64,000 nt of DNA from contig NZ_PVNL01000074.1 of NCBI RefSeq assembly GCF_002994635.1, positions 1 through 64,000 of the forward strand. The letters run 5' to 3'. The notes beneath the pieces were generated by a model. It was given only the letters and a program-made list of their open reading frames with translations. It made no database searches and had not been told where the DNA came from. Source of the DNA: Enhygromyxa salina (GTDB taxonomy: Bacteria > Myxococcota_A > Polyangia > Nannocystales > Nannocystaceae). This document shows positions 35,185 to 44,408 of the stretch, one piece after another (within the stretch, counting starts at the first letter, position 1; each line of letters opens with the position of its first letter). The translations under genes were made by a program, and so were the position numbers.

Positions 35185-35307
35185 CCGGCTGTCCAACGAA
35201 GCGAGACGTCGGTCGATTTGTGTCCGCGAAGATATGTCGATTGGTGGATTGGCCCGAATCGTCGGTCCCAACATTGCTCAACCGTGGCAGCCGCCGAGCG
35301 CCGCGCG

Positions 35308-37491
35308 TCACTCGGACGTGGACTCGGACTTGACCCGATCGAGCAGGCCCTGCATGCGCTCGCGGTTGGCCTCGTCGGAGATCGTCGCGGTGCCGTCGAG
35401 TGAGCCCAGGTCGATGTTCGACAGGCCGACCGGCATCGCAAACGCGCGGGCGTGAAATGCCTCGGCGGTCATCGCTGCGTAGTCGTCGTCGTCGAGCTCG
35501 CTGGTGATCGCGCTGGGTGTGCTCGCCGGCTTGTCGGCCGGGTCCTCGGGGTCGGGCTCTGGGGGCGTGGACGCGCAGCCGAGCACGCCGCCGCCCGGCT
35601 CTAGCAGGCACAGCTCGAGCTGTCGGCCGCTGCCTTGCAAGGTGATCGTGAACCCGCCGCCGCTGGCGTCGAGGTCAAACCGAGGCGAGTCGTCGAGCAG
35701 CTCGAGCACGCGCGTGGCGACCGCCCCGCTCGCGTCACTGTCGATCTTGGCCGGCAGCGCGAGGCCGCGGCGACGGATCACGCCAGCGTCGCGCTGCATG
35801 GCCGTGGCCCAGAACTCGAGCGCGGCCTGCTCCTGCCCGAGCCCCAGCGCGGCCTCGCCGGCGATCGCGGCGACCCGGGCCCGCAGCAGCGCCTCGAATT
35901 CGGGCAGCGTATCGAGGGCCTGATTGGCCAGCTTCAGCGCGTCTTTGCGGCGGCCCCGATGAATCGCGATCTCGGCCTCGAACGCGTCGTAGTAGGGATC
36001 CAACGCGGCGTCGTCCTCGGCGTCGCGGACCATGTCGAGCACCACCGCGCTGACGCCAGCGCCGAGGATCGGGACCAGGTCGCCGATCAGCCAGCTGGGC
36101 ACGGGCTCGAGCCCACCCGCGACATACATGCGAAAGCTGGCGACGAGCCGATCATCGTCGTGGAGGACCCCGCGAATGCGCTCGGCGTCGGCCCAATCTT
36201 GCAGCGAGCGCTCGACCGCGTCGCGGGTGATCCGAGCGGACTCGGCGGTCCCCGACCAGACCGCGCGCTCGGCCTCGACCTCGGCGTGGGTCTGGCGCAG
36301 GGCCCGACGCAGCAGCGCGTGGGCACCCAGGGCCTGGTCCTTGGACGAGGAGGTCAGGCCGCGTCGGTCGGGGTTGGCGATCGCCCGATCGACGACCTCG
36401 AGCCCGGTCTCGGTCTCGCCAGCGACGAGCAGCACGGTCGCAAACGCGACGTCGGTCTCGGCGCGGACCTGCTCGCGCAGGTGCGGGGGCATCTTGCGTC
36501 GCCACGCCTGCATCTCGCGGAGCGCCTGCACGGCCTCGTCCATCCGGCCTTGATCCGTGTACAGGCGCACGAGCAGGCGCCAGGGGTTGGCAGGCGTGAA
36601 CTCGACCCGGGTCGCGCCAGCTTGGGCCAGGCGCTCGGCCTCGTCGGGGCGCAGCGCGGTCATGGCCGCGAGCGCGGCGTTGTAGGCGTGGACGGTGACG
36701 CTGGTGACCTCGTCGGGTCGGGCGAATGGATCGTCGCCGCGGGCTCGATCGGCCGCGTCGTCGTAGGCCGACAGGCACGCGGCGAACCGCTGCTCACGGG
36801 TGCCGGCCTCGCCCTCGATCGCACACATGGCGTTGCGGCCGAGCGAGCGCTGGAATTCGTCGCTGCTCTCGGCGGCCTTTTGTGCGTACTTGCGGGCTTC
36901 GTCGTAGCGGCCCAGCAGCATCAAGGGCCACGCATGCTCGGCCGTGAGCCGGGGATCGTAGAGCGAGTCGTGGTAGTCGAGCAATTGCAGCTGGTACTCG
37001 TGGCGCTCGAGCTCGCCGGCGATCGTCTGGGCCGCGTACAAGATCTCGCGGTGCAGCAGCCACGGGGTGCTGTCGAGGTTCACGACCGTGGGCTTGTATT
37101 TGCGCTCGTACAGCTCGCGGGCCTTGCCCATCTGCTTCATGGCCTTGGGCAGGTTGCCCTCCGCGCGGCGCAGGATCTGGGCGAACACATAGTGGCCGAC
37201 GATGCTGTCGTCGTCGTCTTCGAGCAGCTGCTCGACCTTGCGGCGGGCGGTGAGCAGCTTGTCGTCCTGGTAGAGCAGCCAGACCTCGTCTTCGGCGGGG
37301 GTCCGCGCGAAGTCCTTGGCGGCCGGGAGCCCGGCGCTGGTCGGGATGCTGCGCGGATCCGTGGGGTCGGTGGGATCCTGGGCGAACACGGCCGTCGCGG
37401 TGGCCCCGATGATACCGATCGTGCCGATCGTCAACACGGACAGGGAGACGGCCAGCAGGCGCTTGCGTGGGGTCTCATTGCTGACGCTCAT
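35308..37491 (-). CDS. Exported TPR-like repeat protein
   Basis: About 727 residues. A signal peptide ending near AVFAQDP is followed by some 550 residues of alpha-helical repeats with TPR character (Ala/Leu/Tyr-rich pairs such as LGRYDEARKYAQKAAE). An acidic Pro-rich tail then contains LCLLEPGGGVLGC. ATG 37491 is chosen because GAGG lies 7 nt upstream; an ATG five codons earlier lacks this. Probably a periplasmic scaffold. It is 25 nt downstream of the membrane protein gene and belongs to the MoxR operon. Confidence 0.75.
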   Translation of the reverse strand: MSVSNETPRKRLLAVSLSVLTIGTIGIIGATATAVFAQDPTDPTDPRSIPTSAGLPAAKDFARTPAEDEVWLLYQDDKLLTARRKVEQLLEDDDDSIVGHYVFAQILRRAEGNLPKAMKQMGKARELYERKYKPTVVNLDSTPWLLHREILYAAQTIAGELERHEYQLQLLDYHDSLYDPRLTAEHAWPLMLLGRYDEARKYAQKAAESSDEFQRSLGRNAMCAIEGEAGTREQRFAACLSAYDDAADRARGDDPFARPDEVTSVTVHAYNAALAAMTALRPDEAERLAQAGATRVEFTPANPWRLLVRLYTDQGRMDEAVQALREMQAWRRKMPPHLREQVRAETDVAFATVLLVAGETETGLEVVDRAIANPDRRGLTSSSKDQALGAHALLRRALRQTHAEVEAERAVWSGTAESARITRDAVERSLQDWADAERIRGVLHDDDRLVASFRMYVAGGLEPVPSWLIGDLVPILGAGVSAVVLDMVRDAEDDAALDPYYDAFEAEIAIHRGRRKDALKLANQALDTLPEFEALLRARVAAIAGEAALGLGQEQAALEFWATAMQRDAGVIRRRGLALPAKIDSDASGAVATRVLELLDDSPRFDLDASGGGFTITLQGSGRQLELCLLEPGGGVLGCASTPPEPDPEDPADKPASTPSAITSELDDDDYAAMTAEAFHARAFAMPVGLSNIDLGSLDGTATISDEANRERMQGLLDRVKSESTSE

Positions 37492-37516
37492 GCTGGTGCC
37501 TCGCAAGCTCGTGGGT

Positions 37517-38092
37517 TCACGCTGGCTCGAGCTCGTCGAGCTCGCGCTGCAGGTCGATCTCGGCCTGGGTCAGTGGTTCGAAGCGCAGCGCGCCTGTCAG
37601 CACCCACGCCGCCGCCGCGCTGGCCAGGTGCGCGAGGTGGTTGAGCCACGCAGACTCGCCAGCGACCATCACGCTGCCCATGCCGAACAGGCTCAGCTGC
37701 TTGTCGAGCTCGATCAGCGTGAACCCGGCCAGGAAGCTGGCGATCCAGACCGCGCGAATGACTGGATCCCGAAAGTTTTGAGCCTTGGTCTCGAGCGTGC
37801 CCGAGCCGAATCGGTGCCCGAGCCAGACCAGCGCCAGGCCGGCGGGGATCGACAGCAGCTTGAAGAACTGCGCGTTGAGATCGCCGAGCCAGGTGCCGTC
37901 GCTGGGGGCCCGAACGACGTAGCGGAGCAGGCCGAGCGGCGTGTCGGTCAGCGCCCGCCAGTAGTGGGGGTTGAACTCGTAGAGCGTGTCCGTGGCGAAC
38001 CGCAGGGCCCCGATCGTGACCAGCACCGCCGCCACGCCGACGCTGAGCCGACCCGCGCGGAGCCGCTGCTGATCGTTCGAGGGGGTGGGCAC
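37517..38092 (-). CDS. Integral membrane protein in MoxR operon
   Basis: A 191-residue protein with about four hydrophobic helices, an amphipathic loop (ETKAQNFRDPVIRAVW) and an acidic C-terminal tail. No family is recognised. It starts 10 nt after the MoxR ATPase stop and precedes the TPR protein, so it may anchor a MoxR-dependent complex. In classical MoxR loci this position is taken by DUF58 or von Willebrand factor A proteins, which are absent here. Confidence 0.7.
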   Translation of the reverse strand: MPTPSNDQQRLRAGRLSVGVAAVLVTIGALRFATDTLYEFNPHYWRALTDTPLGLLRYVVRAPSDGTWLGDLNAQFFKLLSIPAGLALVWLGHRFGSGTLETKAQNFRDPVIRAVWIASFLAGFTLIELDKQLSLFGMGSVMVAGESAWLNHLAHLASAAAAWVLTGALRFEPLTQAEIDLQRELDELEPA

Positions 38093-38102
38093 GGGCGCGC
38101 AT

Positions 38103-39299
38103 CTAATTCTTGTGGAGGGTGACGCGAGCGAGGCGCTCGAGCGCTTGCGCGCTGCACTCTTTGATCACGCCGTCGAGGCTGTCGGCGCCCGGGGCGAGCT
38201 CGAGGCGGTGACCGAACACCAGGTAGCTGAGCGCCTCGATGTCGTCGGCGCTGACGTAGTTGCGCTGGGCCGTGACGGCGCGGGCCTGCAGCGCGGGGAT
38301 CATCAGGACCAGCGCGCGGGTCGAGACCCCCTGCAGGACCTGCTCGTGCTGGCGGGTCGCGTTGGCGATGTCGACCAGGGCCTCGCGGACCTCCGCGGCG
38401 ACGTAGACCTGATCTTCGACGACCCGGCGGGCGTCGATGACCTCGGTTCGGGTCACGCGGGGCAGCTCGCGGCCGGCCCCGTGGCGTCGGCTCTTGATGC
38501 TGGCGAGCACCTCGAGCTCCGACGCGCGGTCGATGTGCTTCATGATGATCTTGAACAAGAACCGGTCGAGCTGGGCGCTGGGCAGCGGAAAGGTCCCGGC
38601 GAGATCGAGCGGGTTTTGGGTCGCGAGCACGAAGAACAGCTCGTCGAGCTGGCGGGTGCGGTTGTCGACGGTGGTCTGCTTCTCGGCCATGGCCTCGAGC
38701 AGCGCCGACTGGACCTTGGGCGAGGTCCGGTTGATCTCGTCGGCGAGCACGACGTGCGCGAAGATCGGGCCGGGGCGGAAGAAGAAGCGGTTGGTGTTGG
38801 GATCGAAGATCGTGGTGCCCGTGACGTCGCTGGGCAGCAGATCCGGGGTGAACTGGATCCGGCGGATCGTGACGATGTCGTCGTGGGGCTGATCGTCGAT
38901 GATGCAGTCGCCGAGCGCCTTGGCCAGCGTGGTCTTGCCCGAGCCTGGGTAGTCCTCGAGCAGCACGTGACCGTCGGCGAGCAGCGCGATGATGATCAGC
39001 TCGATCTCGTCGTCGCGGCCGCGGATCGCCACGCGCAGGCGATCGCGCACGCGCTGGACCACGCCGTAGGCCTCCTCGAGGTTGGTGATCGGCGGCGCGA
39101 GCGTGTGCGTGATGTGCTTGCTCTGCTCGAAGTCGCTGCGGACCGCGGTGGCGACGTCGTCCGCATCGGGAGCCCCCGCCGGAGAGACAGCTGCAGAGGC
39201 CGCAGGTGGAGCCGCCGTCGGGTCGACCGGCTGGCGACCGGGACCAGGGGCGTCGCCGCGGTCAGAGGACGAACCTGGGGGCTGATCTTGGATAGTCAC
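38103..39299 (-). CDS. MoxR-family AAA+ ATPase
   Basis: A 398-residue AAA+ chaperone-like ATPase. Walker A is YPGSGKTTLAKAL (around 117-129) and Walker B VVLADEINRTSPKVQSALLE (183-202); the MoxR-specific FFVLATQNPLDLAGTFPLP sensor region and QLDRFLF arginine-finger segment follow. A disordered Pro/Ala/Ser-rich N-terminal extension of about 50 residues precedes the domain. MoxR ATPases mature or assemble partner complexes, often with VWA proteins. It starts with GTG. TAGCCT ends 18 nt upstream, so this mRNA probably has a short leader. It heads the operon down to 34387. Confidence 0.92.
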   Translation of the reverse strand: MTIQDQPPGSSSDRGDAPGPGRQPVDPTAAPPAASAAVSPAGAPDADDVATAVRSDFEQSKHITHTLAPPITNLEEAYGVVQRVRDRLRVAIRGRDDEIELIIIALLADGHVLLEDYPGSGKTTLAKALGDCIIDDQPHDDIVTIRRIQFTPDLLPSDVTGTTIFDPNTNRFFFRPGPIFAHVVLADEINRTSPKVQSALLEAMAEKQTTVDNRTRQLDELFFVLATQNPLDLAGTFPLPSAQLDRFLFKIIMKHIDRASELEVLASIKSRRHGAGRELPRVTRTEVIDARRVVEDQVYVAAEVREALVDIANATRQHEQVLQGVSTRALVLMIPALQARAVTAQRNYVSADDIEALSYLVFGHRLELAPGADSLDGVIKECSAQALERLARVTLHKN

Positions 39300-39463
39300 G
39301 ATGGTTCTGACCGGCCCAGGCTAGCAGGCGCGGGGCGGCCTCACCACGCGATGGATCGCAGCCGCCTGCTGCGGGCCAGCGTGCGCGTTGTTCGCGGGCT
39401 GGCCGGGGCGGCCGAGCTCGCGGTGTTCGAGCCGACGGGCTTCGAGTAGCCTGGACCGTCGCC

Positions 39464-40318
39464 ATGATCTTCGTCTCCGGCACCAAACGCAGCGGCACCT
39501 CGATGTGGATGCAGGTGCTCCGCGCCGCCGGGATCCCCGTGCTCGGCGAGGCGTTCCCGCGCAAGTGGGACCAGGGCCCCCTGCGCGACGCCAACCCCGA
39601 CGGCTTCTACGAGAGCCTGCTGCGCCAGGGCGTCTACTTTGCCACCAACCCGCACCCGGTCACCGGGATCTACTTCATGCCCGAAGACGTGCACGGGTAT
39701 GCGGTCAAGGTGTTTGTCCCCGGGGTGATCCGATCGGAGCGGGCGTTCATCACTCACCTGGTCGCCAACGTCCGGGCCTGGCGCGAGTACGAGACCTCGA
39801 TCGAGCGGCTGTTCGCGCTCGAGGATCAGGGCCGCGAGCTGGATGACGACGCCGAGCGACCGGTGCGATTTCCGGCCGCGCTCGAGTGGTGGATGGAGAA
39901 CTTCGCGCTGGTCCGCGACATCAGCCTGCGCAAGCTGCCGTTTCGAATGCAGACCTACGACAGCGTGATCACCCGGCCCGAGCAGGTCGTGAGCTCGGTG
40001 CTCGGCTGGATCGGGCTTGGCGACGTCGACAGGGCGATCGCGGCGGTCAAGCCGGAGAATCGCACCCAGGTCGACTCGGGCACGTCGGACACGGTCGAGC
40101 CTGCGCTCGCGCGGGTGTTCGATGATCTGTACGCAGCGGTCGCCGCGGGCAAGGGCTTCTCGACCGCGCTGCTGCGGACCCTCAACGACACCAATCAACA
40201 GCTGCTCCCGCGCTTGACCAAGCTTCAGCACGCGGTCGCGGCCTATCAGATGCGCCTGGCCGCCCGGGGCAAGCGGACGCCCGAGCCGATCCACGGGCTA
40301 CCCAAGCTGACTCGGTAG
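39464..40318 (+). CDS. Sulfotransferase-like P-loop protein
   Basis: A 284-residue protein with the N-terminal PAPS-type loop SGTKRSGTSMWMQVL (residues about 5-19) and the typical sulfotransferase context of a following YESLLRQ helix. A 3'-phosphate site comparable to RxxxxSxxxSY is not clear. TAGCCT ends 11 nt before the ATG, and the gene diverges from the MoxR operon. It differs strongly from the other sulfotransferase at 11172 and is probably a separate acceptor-specific enzyme or a degenerate relative. Confidence 0.75.
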   Translation: MIFVSGTKRSGTSMWMQVLRAAGIPVLGEAFPRKWDQGPLRDANPDGFYESLLRQGVYFATNPHPVTGIYFMPEDVHGYAVKVFVPGVIRSERAFITHLVANVRAWREYETSIERLFALEDQGRELDDDAERPVRFPAALEWWMENFALVRDISLRKLPFRMQTYDSVITRPEQVVSSVLGWIGLGDVDRAIAAVKPENRTQVDSGTSDTVEPALARVFDDLYAAVAAGKGFSTALLRTLNDTNQQLLPRLTKLQHAVAAYQMRLAARGKRTPEPIHGLPKLTR

Positions 40319-40355
40319 TCGGCGCGCGAGCCTGCCTAGCTGGCGCCGAGCCTTG

Positions 40356-40361
40356 TATGAT
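40356..40361 (+). promoter_or_regulatory. TATGAT -10-like element
   Basis: It ends 8 nt before ATG 40370, in front of the short beta-propeller-like fragment. The promoter is intact although the gene looks like a fragment. Confidence 0.35.
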
Positions 40362-40369
40362 TTGGGGTC

Positions 40370-40648
40370 ATGTGGCAGGCGATGTTCTCGAACCAAAACG
40401 GCGTGCGCGGGTGGGACATCGAGACCCTGCAGATCGTCAAGGAGATCGACATCCCGGTCAGCTCGTCGCGCGGTGTGAGCGTGGATATCGAGGGCTACGT
40501 GTGGTTCATCGAGGTCGGCAGCCGCGCGTTCAAGATCGACCCCGAGCTCGAGACCTACGAGGTCTACAACGGCCTCAATGGCGCGTACACCTACTCGGAC
40601 ATGACCGGCAACGCGCTGAGCATCGTCGCGGGTGGGATCGCGGGCTGA
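40370..40648 (+). pseudogene. Fragment of a beta-propeller lipoprotein
   Basis: 92 codons, with no signal peptide. The sequence (GVRGWDIETLQIVKEIDIP, GYVWFIEVGSRAFKIDPE, NGLNGAYTYSDMTGNAL) corresponds to the C-terminal propeller portion of long surface lipoproteins of this bacterial group (virginiamycin-B-lyase-like blades). It has a start codon and a -10-like element but is far shorter than a propeller, so I read it as a truncated copy. It could instead be a short expressed protein. Confidence 0.45.
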
Positions 40649-40739
40649 TCTCGCGCGATGTGCCCAACTTGAACCCAGTCCACGCTCGCTAGCTCATTTT
40701 CGTGGGGTCGGCGGCCTTTCTCCGCGCGCGACGCTCGGA

Positions 40740-40745
40740 TACCAT
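40740..40745 (+). promoter_or_regulatory. TACCAT -10-like element
   Basis: It ends 7 nt before ATG 40753 and selects that start, which gives a perfect lipoprotein signal peptide. Confidence 0.4.
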
Positions 40746-40752
40746 CGAGGCG

Positions 40753-43053
40753 ATGCGCTTACCCTTGATGGTTGCTGTGGTGGCCCTTGCCGGCTGTAAC
40801 GCTGGTGGTGCCGACTCGTCCACGAACGCTGGCACGGAGACCGCCGGGTCATCGGACACCGAGAGCTCGACGGAGTCCGGCGAGACCGGTGAGCCCCCGC
40901 AGCTCGACACTCACGGGTTCGCGAACGGCTGCTATCTGGTCCGCAGCGGCGACACCTTCTTGACGGCCAACGCCTCGGGCCAGGCCTACGAGTTCAACGC
41001 CAGCGAGGACGCGGCCGCGCGGTTCTTCATGAAGGCGTCGGATCTCGGCGCCTATCTGCTCTACGACGAAGGCGGCGGCTACCTGGTCTCGGATGACGGG
41101 CCGCTGCTGCGCCAGACCGCGCTGCAGTCCGACGTGCTGCTGATCGACGACACGTACATCTCGGGCGCCGAGTGGCTGCCCGAGACCTCGCTGGTCGACT
41201 GGGACCAGTATCAGCTGCGCAATCGTCGTAACGACCAGCTACTCGGGCAGACGGGGCTCGCGGAGGAGGGGGTGCCGGTGACCTTCGAGCCGGCCACGGG
41301 CTGCACCGAGCACCCGGAGCTCACCCTCGACGCGACCGGCACGGTCGAGCGCACCACCTTCGCCGACGGTGACCTCTACGGGATCGTCGACACCCACTCG
41401 CACATCCTCTCCAACTTTGGGTTTGGCGGCGGTGGTGTGTTCCACGGCGGCGCATTTCACCGGCTCGGGGTCGAGCACGCGCTGCCCGACTGCGCGCTGT
41501 ATCACGGCGAGAACGGGCGCAAGGACATCTTTGGCTACGCGTTCGACACCGCGGGGGCAGACAGCGCAGACCTGACCGGCCTGATCCCGGACCTGGTCGC
41601 GGGCGAGCTGGCCGAGGACAATCACATGACCCCCGGCTACCCCGAATTCACGGGGTGGCCGAATGCACCGACCCGCTCCACCCACCAGACCCAGTACTTC
41701 AAGTGGCTCGAGCGGGCCCACCTCGCGGGCCTGCGGCTGGTCGTCCAGCACGCGACCACGAATTCGGTGATCTGTAATTTCACGATCGGCCAGGGCCTGC
41801 AGCAGTCCCGCTACGAGTGCAACGACATGGTCGGTGTCGACCGCATCATTGACGAGACCTACGCGATGGAGCGCTACATCGACGCGCAGTCGGGTGGCCC
41901 CGGCATGGGCTGGTTTCGGGTGGTCCAGACCCCCGCGCAGGCCCGCGAGGTGATCGGCAGCGGCAAGATGGCGGTGATCCTGGGCATCGAGACCTCGGAT
42001 CTGTTCGACTGCGCGCTGACCCCCAAAGATGGCGACCCGGTCTGCGACGAGGCCTACATCAAAGAGCAGCTCGACTACTACTACGCCCTGGGGATTCGGG
42101 CGATGTTCCCGGTCCACAAGTACGACAACGCGTTCTCACCCGGCGACGGGGATCGGGCGTTCATCGAGCTGGGCAACTTCCTCAATAGCGGGCACTGGTC
42201 CAACTTCACGCTGGACTGCCCGGCCGAGGTCACCGACGGCTTCGACAAGGGCGACGTCAACTTTGGCGGCTTGAACCAGCCGCGCGACGTGTACGCTTCA
42301 CCCGCGCCCAACAACCTCAGCGGGTTCCCGGACATGCCGCTGAACGTCACGTCGCTGTACCTGCAAGAGATCCTCGAGCCGCCGCTGGAGGGGGAGTACT
42401 GCCAGAACGCGACGTTGACCCCGCTCGGCGAGACGCTGATCGCCGAGATGATGTCGCGCGGCATGATCATCGAGGTCGACCACTTCTCGCAGCAGGCCTA
42501 CAAGCGCACCTTCGAGCTGCTCGAGGCCGCCAACTACCCGGCGGCCGGCACCCACGGGCGCAACTTCAACGGTCGGCTCTACCAGCTCGGCGGCGTGTCC
42601 AAGACAGGGTTCGGGCGCTGCCGCGACGCGGACAACCCCGGCTCGACCGTCCAGGGCTTCATCTCCAAGATCCAGCAGATCACCGACCTCGGCGGCTACC
42701 CGGCCGAGGGCTTCGGCTTTGATCTCAACGGGTTCGCGGGCGCCCGGGGCCCGCGCTTTGGTGACGGCGTGTGCCCGACCGAGCAGATGGATCCGATCAC
42801 CTATCCGTTCAGCTCGTACGCGGGCGACATCCAGTTCACGCAGCCGGTGATCGGCAACCGCGAGCTCGACTTCAACACCGAGGGGCTGGTCCATATCGGC
42901 CTGCTGCCCGAGCTCATCGAGGACGCCCGCCGCGACGCGGTCTCCGAGGCGGACATCGAGCCGCTGTTCCGCTCGGCCGAGGGCTACATCCGCATGTGGG
43001 AGCTGTCCGAGCAGCGGGCGGCCGCCCTCAACGGCGACGTGCTCGGCGGGTAG
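40753..43053 (+). CDS. Exported metal-dependent hydrolase, membrane dipeptidase (M19)/amidohydrolase-like lipoprotein
   Basis: 766 residues. The lipobox VALAGC is followed by a Ser/Thr/Glu tether and a beta-rich N-terminal domain of about 170 residues. The catalytic part begins IVDTHSHILSNFGFGG (HxH of the amidohydrolase superfamily). Later segments VILGIETSDLF, MFPVHKYDN, EVDHFSQQAYKRTFELLE and GTHG, then a distant FGFDLNGFAG, follow the order expected of renal-dipeptidase-like TIM barrels. The substrate is unknown; a peptide or amide outside the cell is likely. It starts the run 40753-46259 of exported proteins; the thioredoxin-like gene follows after 8 nt. Confidence 0.75.
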   Translation: MRLPLMVAVVALAGCNAGGADSSTNAGTETAGSSDTESSTESGETGEPPQLDTHGFANGCYLVRSGDTFLTANASGQAYEFNASEDAAARFFMKASDLGAYLLYDEGGGYLVSDDGPLLRQTALQSDVLLIDDTYISGAEWLPETSLVDWDQYQLRNRRNDQLLGQTGLAEEGVPVTFEPATGCTEHPELTLDATGTVERTTFADGDLYGIVDTHSHILSNFGFGGGGVFHGGAFHRLGVEHALPDCALYHGENGRKDIFGYAFDTAGADSADLTGLIPDLVAGELAEDNHMTPGYPEFTGWPNAPTRSTHQTQYFKWLERAHLAGLRLVVQHATTNSVICNFTIGQGLQQSRYECNDMVGVDRIIDETYAMERYIDAQSGGPGMGWFRVVQTPAQAREVIGSGKMAVILGIETSDLFDCALTPKDGDPVCDEAYIKEQLDYYYALGIRAMFPVHKYDNAFSPGDGDRAFIELGNFLNSGHWSNFTLDCPAEVTDGFDKGDVNFGGLNQPRDVYASPAPNNLSGFPDMPLNVTSLYLQEILEPPLEGEYCQNATLTPLGETLIAEMMSRGMIIEVDHFSQQAYKRTFELLEAANYPAAGTHGRNFNGRLYQLGGVSKTGFGRCRDADNPGSTVQGFISKIQQITDLGGYPAEGFGFDLNGFAGARGPRFGDGVCPTEQMDPITYPFSSYAGDIQFTQPVIGNRELDFNTEGLVHIGLLPELIEDARRDAVSEADIEPLFRSAEGYIRMWELSEQRAAALNGDVLGG

Positions 43054-43061
43054 TGTCGAGC

Positions 43062-43664
43062 ATGCGGTTGGCTGCGCGCGCGTCCTGGCTCGTGCCCGCG
43101 TTGGTGCTCGCGCTGACGAGCGGGTGCGAGCGCGAGGCCGCGCGCGAGCAGGCGCCGCGCGAGCAGGCGCCGCTCGAGCTGCTGGACCTCGACGGGCACC
43201 CGCGAGATCCCCTGGTGCCAGACGATCGCGCCGACGTGTTCGTGTTCCTGCGAACCGACTGCCCGATCTCCAACCGCTATGCGCCCAAGCTCGGTCGGAT
43301 CGCCGCCCAGTTCGCGGACGCGCCGCTGGATGTCTGGCTGATCTACGTCGACCCCGACGAGACCCCCAGCGTGATCCGTGAGCACATGCAGACCTACGCG
43401 CTGCCCGGCGTGGCGCTGCGTGATCCCGCGCGTGGCCTGGTCGCGCGCGCGGGCGCGACGGTCACCCCCAGCGTCGCGGTGTTCGACGCGGGCGGGGTCC
43501 GTCGCTACCACGGGCGCATCGACGACTGGTACGTCGATTACGGCCAGGCGCGGGTCCAGGCGAGCTCCGACGAGCTGCTCGACGCGATCGAGGCGGTGCT
43601 CGCCGGGCGCCCCCCTTCGGTGGCCTTCGCCGAGCCAGTCGGATGCCCGCTTCCGCCCCTCTGA
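43062..43664 (+). CDS. Thioredoxin-like (redoxin/TlpA family) lipoprotein
   Basis: A 200-residue protein with a signal ending in LTSGC. The thioredoxin fold carries FLRTDCPISNRYAP at the active site: one Cys (about residue 67) and Ser in place of the second, so it is not a CxxC oxidoreductase. A cis-Pro (VTPSVAVFD) and the family ending RYHGRIDDWYVDYG are present, with a final GCPLPP. Such single-Cys proteins occur with copper/haem enzymes and cytochromes in planctomycetes and myxobacteria. It is 8 nt downstream of the dipeptidase-like gene. Confidence 0.82.
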   Translation: MRLAARASWLVPALVLALTSGCEREAAREQAPREQAPLELLDLDGHPRDPLVPDDRADVFVFLRTDCPISNRYAPKLGRIAAQFADAPLDVWLIYVDPDETPSVIREHMQTYALPGVALRDPARGLVARAGATVTPSVAVFDAGGVRRYHGRIDDWYVDYGQARVQASSDELLDAIEAVLAGRPPSVAFAEPVGCPLPPL

Positions 43665-43791
43665 TCGCGTCGGGACAATGTGGGCTGAGCGGGAACATCG
43701 GTCACTCGGCGCCGGGGCGCGCCAGTCGGTCGGTCGGGTTGCGCCAACCCAGGTTGCGCCGACAGAAGATGTGCTATTTAGCGAGACCTAT

Positions 43792-44406
43792 ATGCCAGTC
43801 ACGACAAAGCACATGATTTGGGCGGCCGCGCTAATGGGCGCCGCGGTCGCGTCGACGGTCGTCGTCGCGGCCGATCACGACGAGGCCGACACGGCCTCGT
43901 TCAGTGACGCGGCGGCAGACATTGGCGATCTCTACGCGTTTCACGAAGGCGAGCGGCTCACGCTGATCCTGACCTTCGACGGCTACAAGCTGAAGTCCGA
44001 GACGCCGAGCTACGACCCCGACGTGCTGTACGGCTTTCACATCGACACCAACGCTGACAACGTGGCCGATCACGAGATCTGGGCCCGGTTTGGCGAGAAC
44101 GCGGCGGGCGAGTGGGGCGTCCAGATCCAGGGGATCCCCGGCTTCGAGGGCGCGCTGGTCGGTCCGGTCGACGAGGTCGTGAGTGACGACGAGGCCGCGG
44201 TGCAGGTCTTCGGTGGGTTCCGCGACGACCCCTTCTTCTTCGATCTGCAGGGCTTCAAAGACACCCTGATGACGGGGACCTTGGGCTTTGATCCGACCCG
44301 CGACTTCGTGGCGGCCAAGAACACCGGGGCGATCGTGGTCGAGTTCGACCGGGCCGCGCTGAGCAGTGAATCGGTCGCCGTGTGGGCGACGACGGGGAGG
44401 CGCTGA
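43792..44406 (+). CDS. Exported DUF4331-like protein (first of a pair)
   Basis: A 204-residue protein with a signal (MIWAAALMGAAVASTVVVA) followed directly by ADHDEADTASFSDAAADIGD, the characteristic start of DUF4331. LYAFHEGERLTLILTFDGY and a beta-rich body follow. DUF4331 proteins are usually 400-500 residues; this one and the next gene may each hold half. The N-terminus suggests metal binding (His/Asp cluster). ATG 43792 is preferred; a TATTTA element lies 11 nt upstream. The start of the second DUF4331 gene is 2 nt after the stop. Confidence 0.75.
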   Translation: MPVTTKHMIWAAALMGAAVASTVVVAADHDEADTASFSDAAADIGDLYAFHEGERLTLILTFDGYKLKSETPSYDPDVLYGFHIDTNADNVADHEIWARFGENAAGEWGVQIQGIPGFEGALVGPVDEVVSDDEAAVQVFGGFRDDPFFFDLQGFKDTLMTGTLGFDPTRDFVAAKNTGAIVVEFDRAALSSESVAVWATTGRR

Positions 44407-44408
44407 TC

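Noticed and set aside
35635..37644. 669-codon plus-strand frame across the TPR gene
   Set aside because: Shadow of the GC-rich TPR gene; no domain and no start context.
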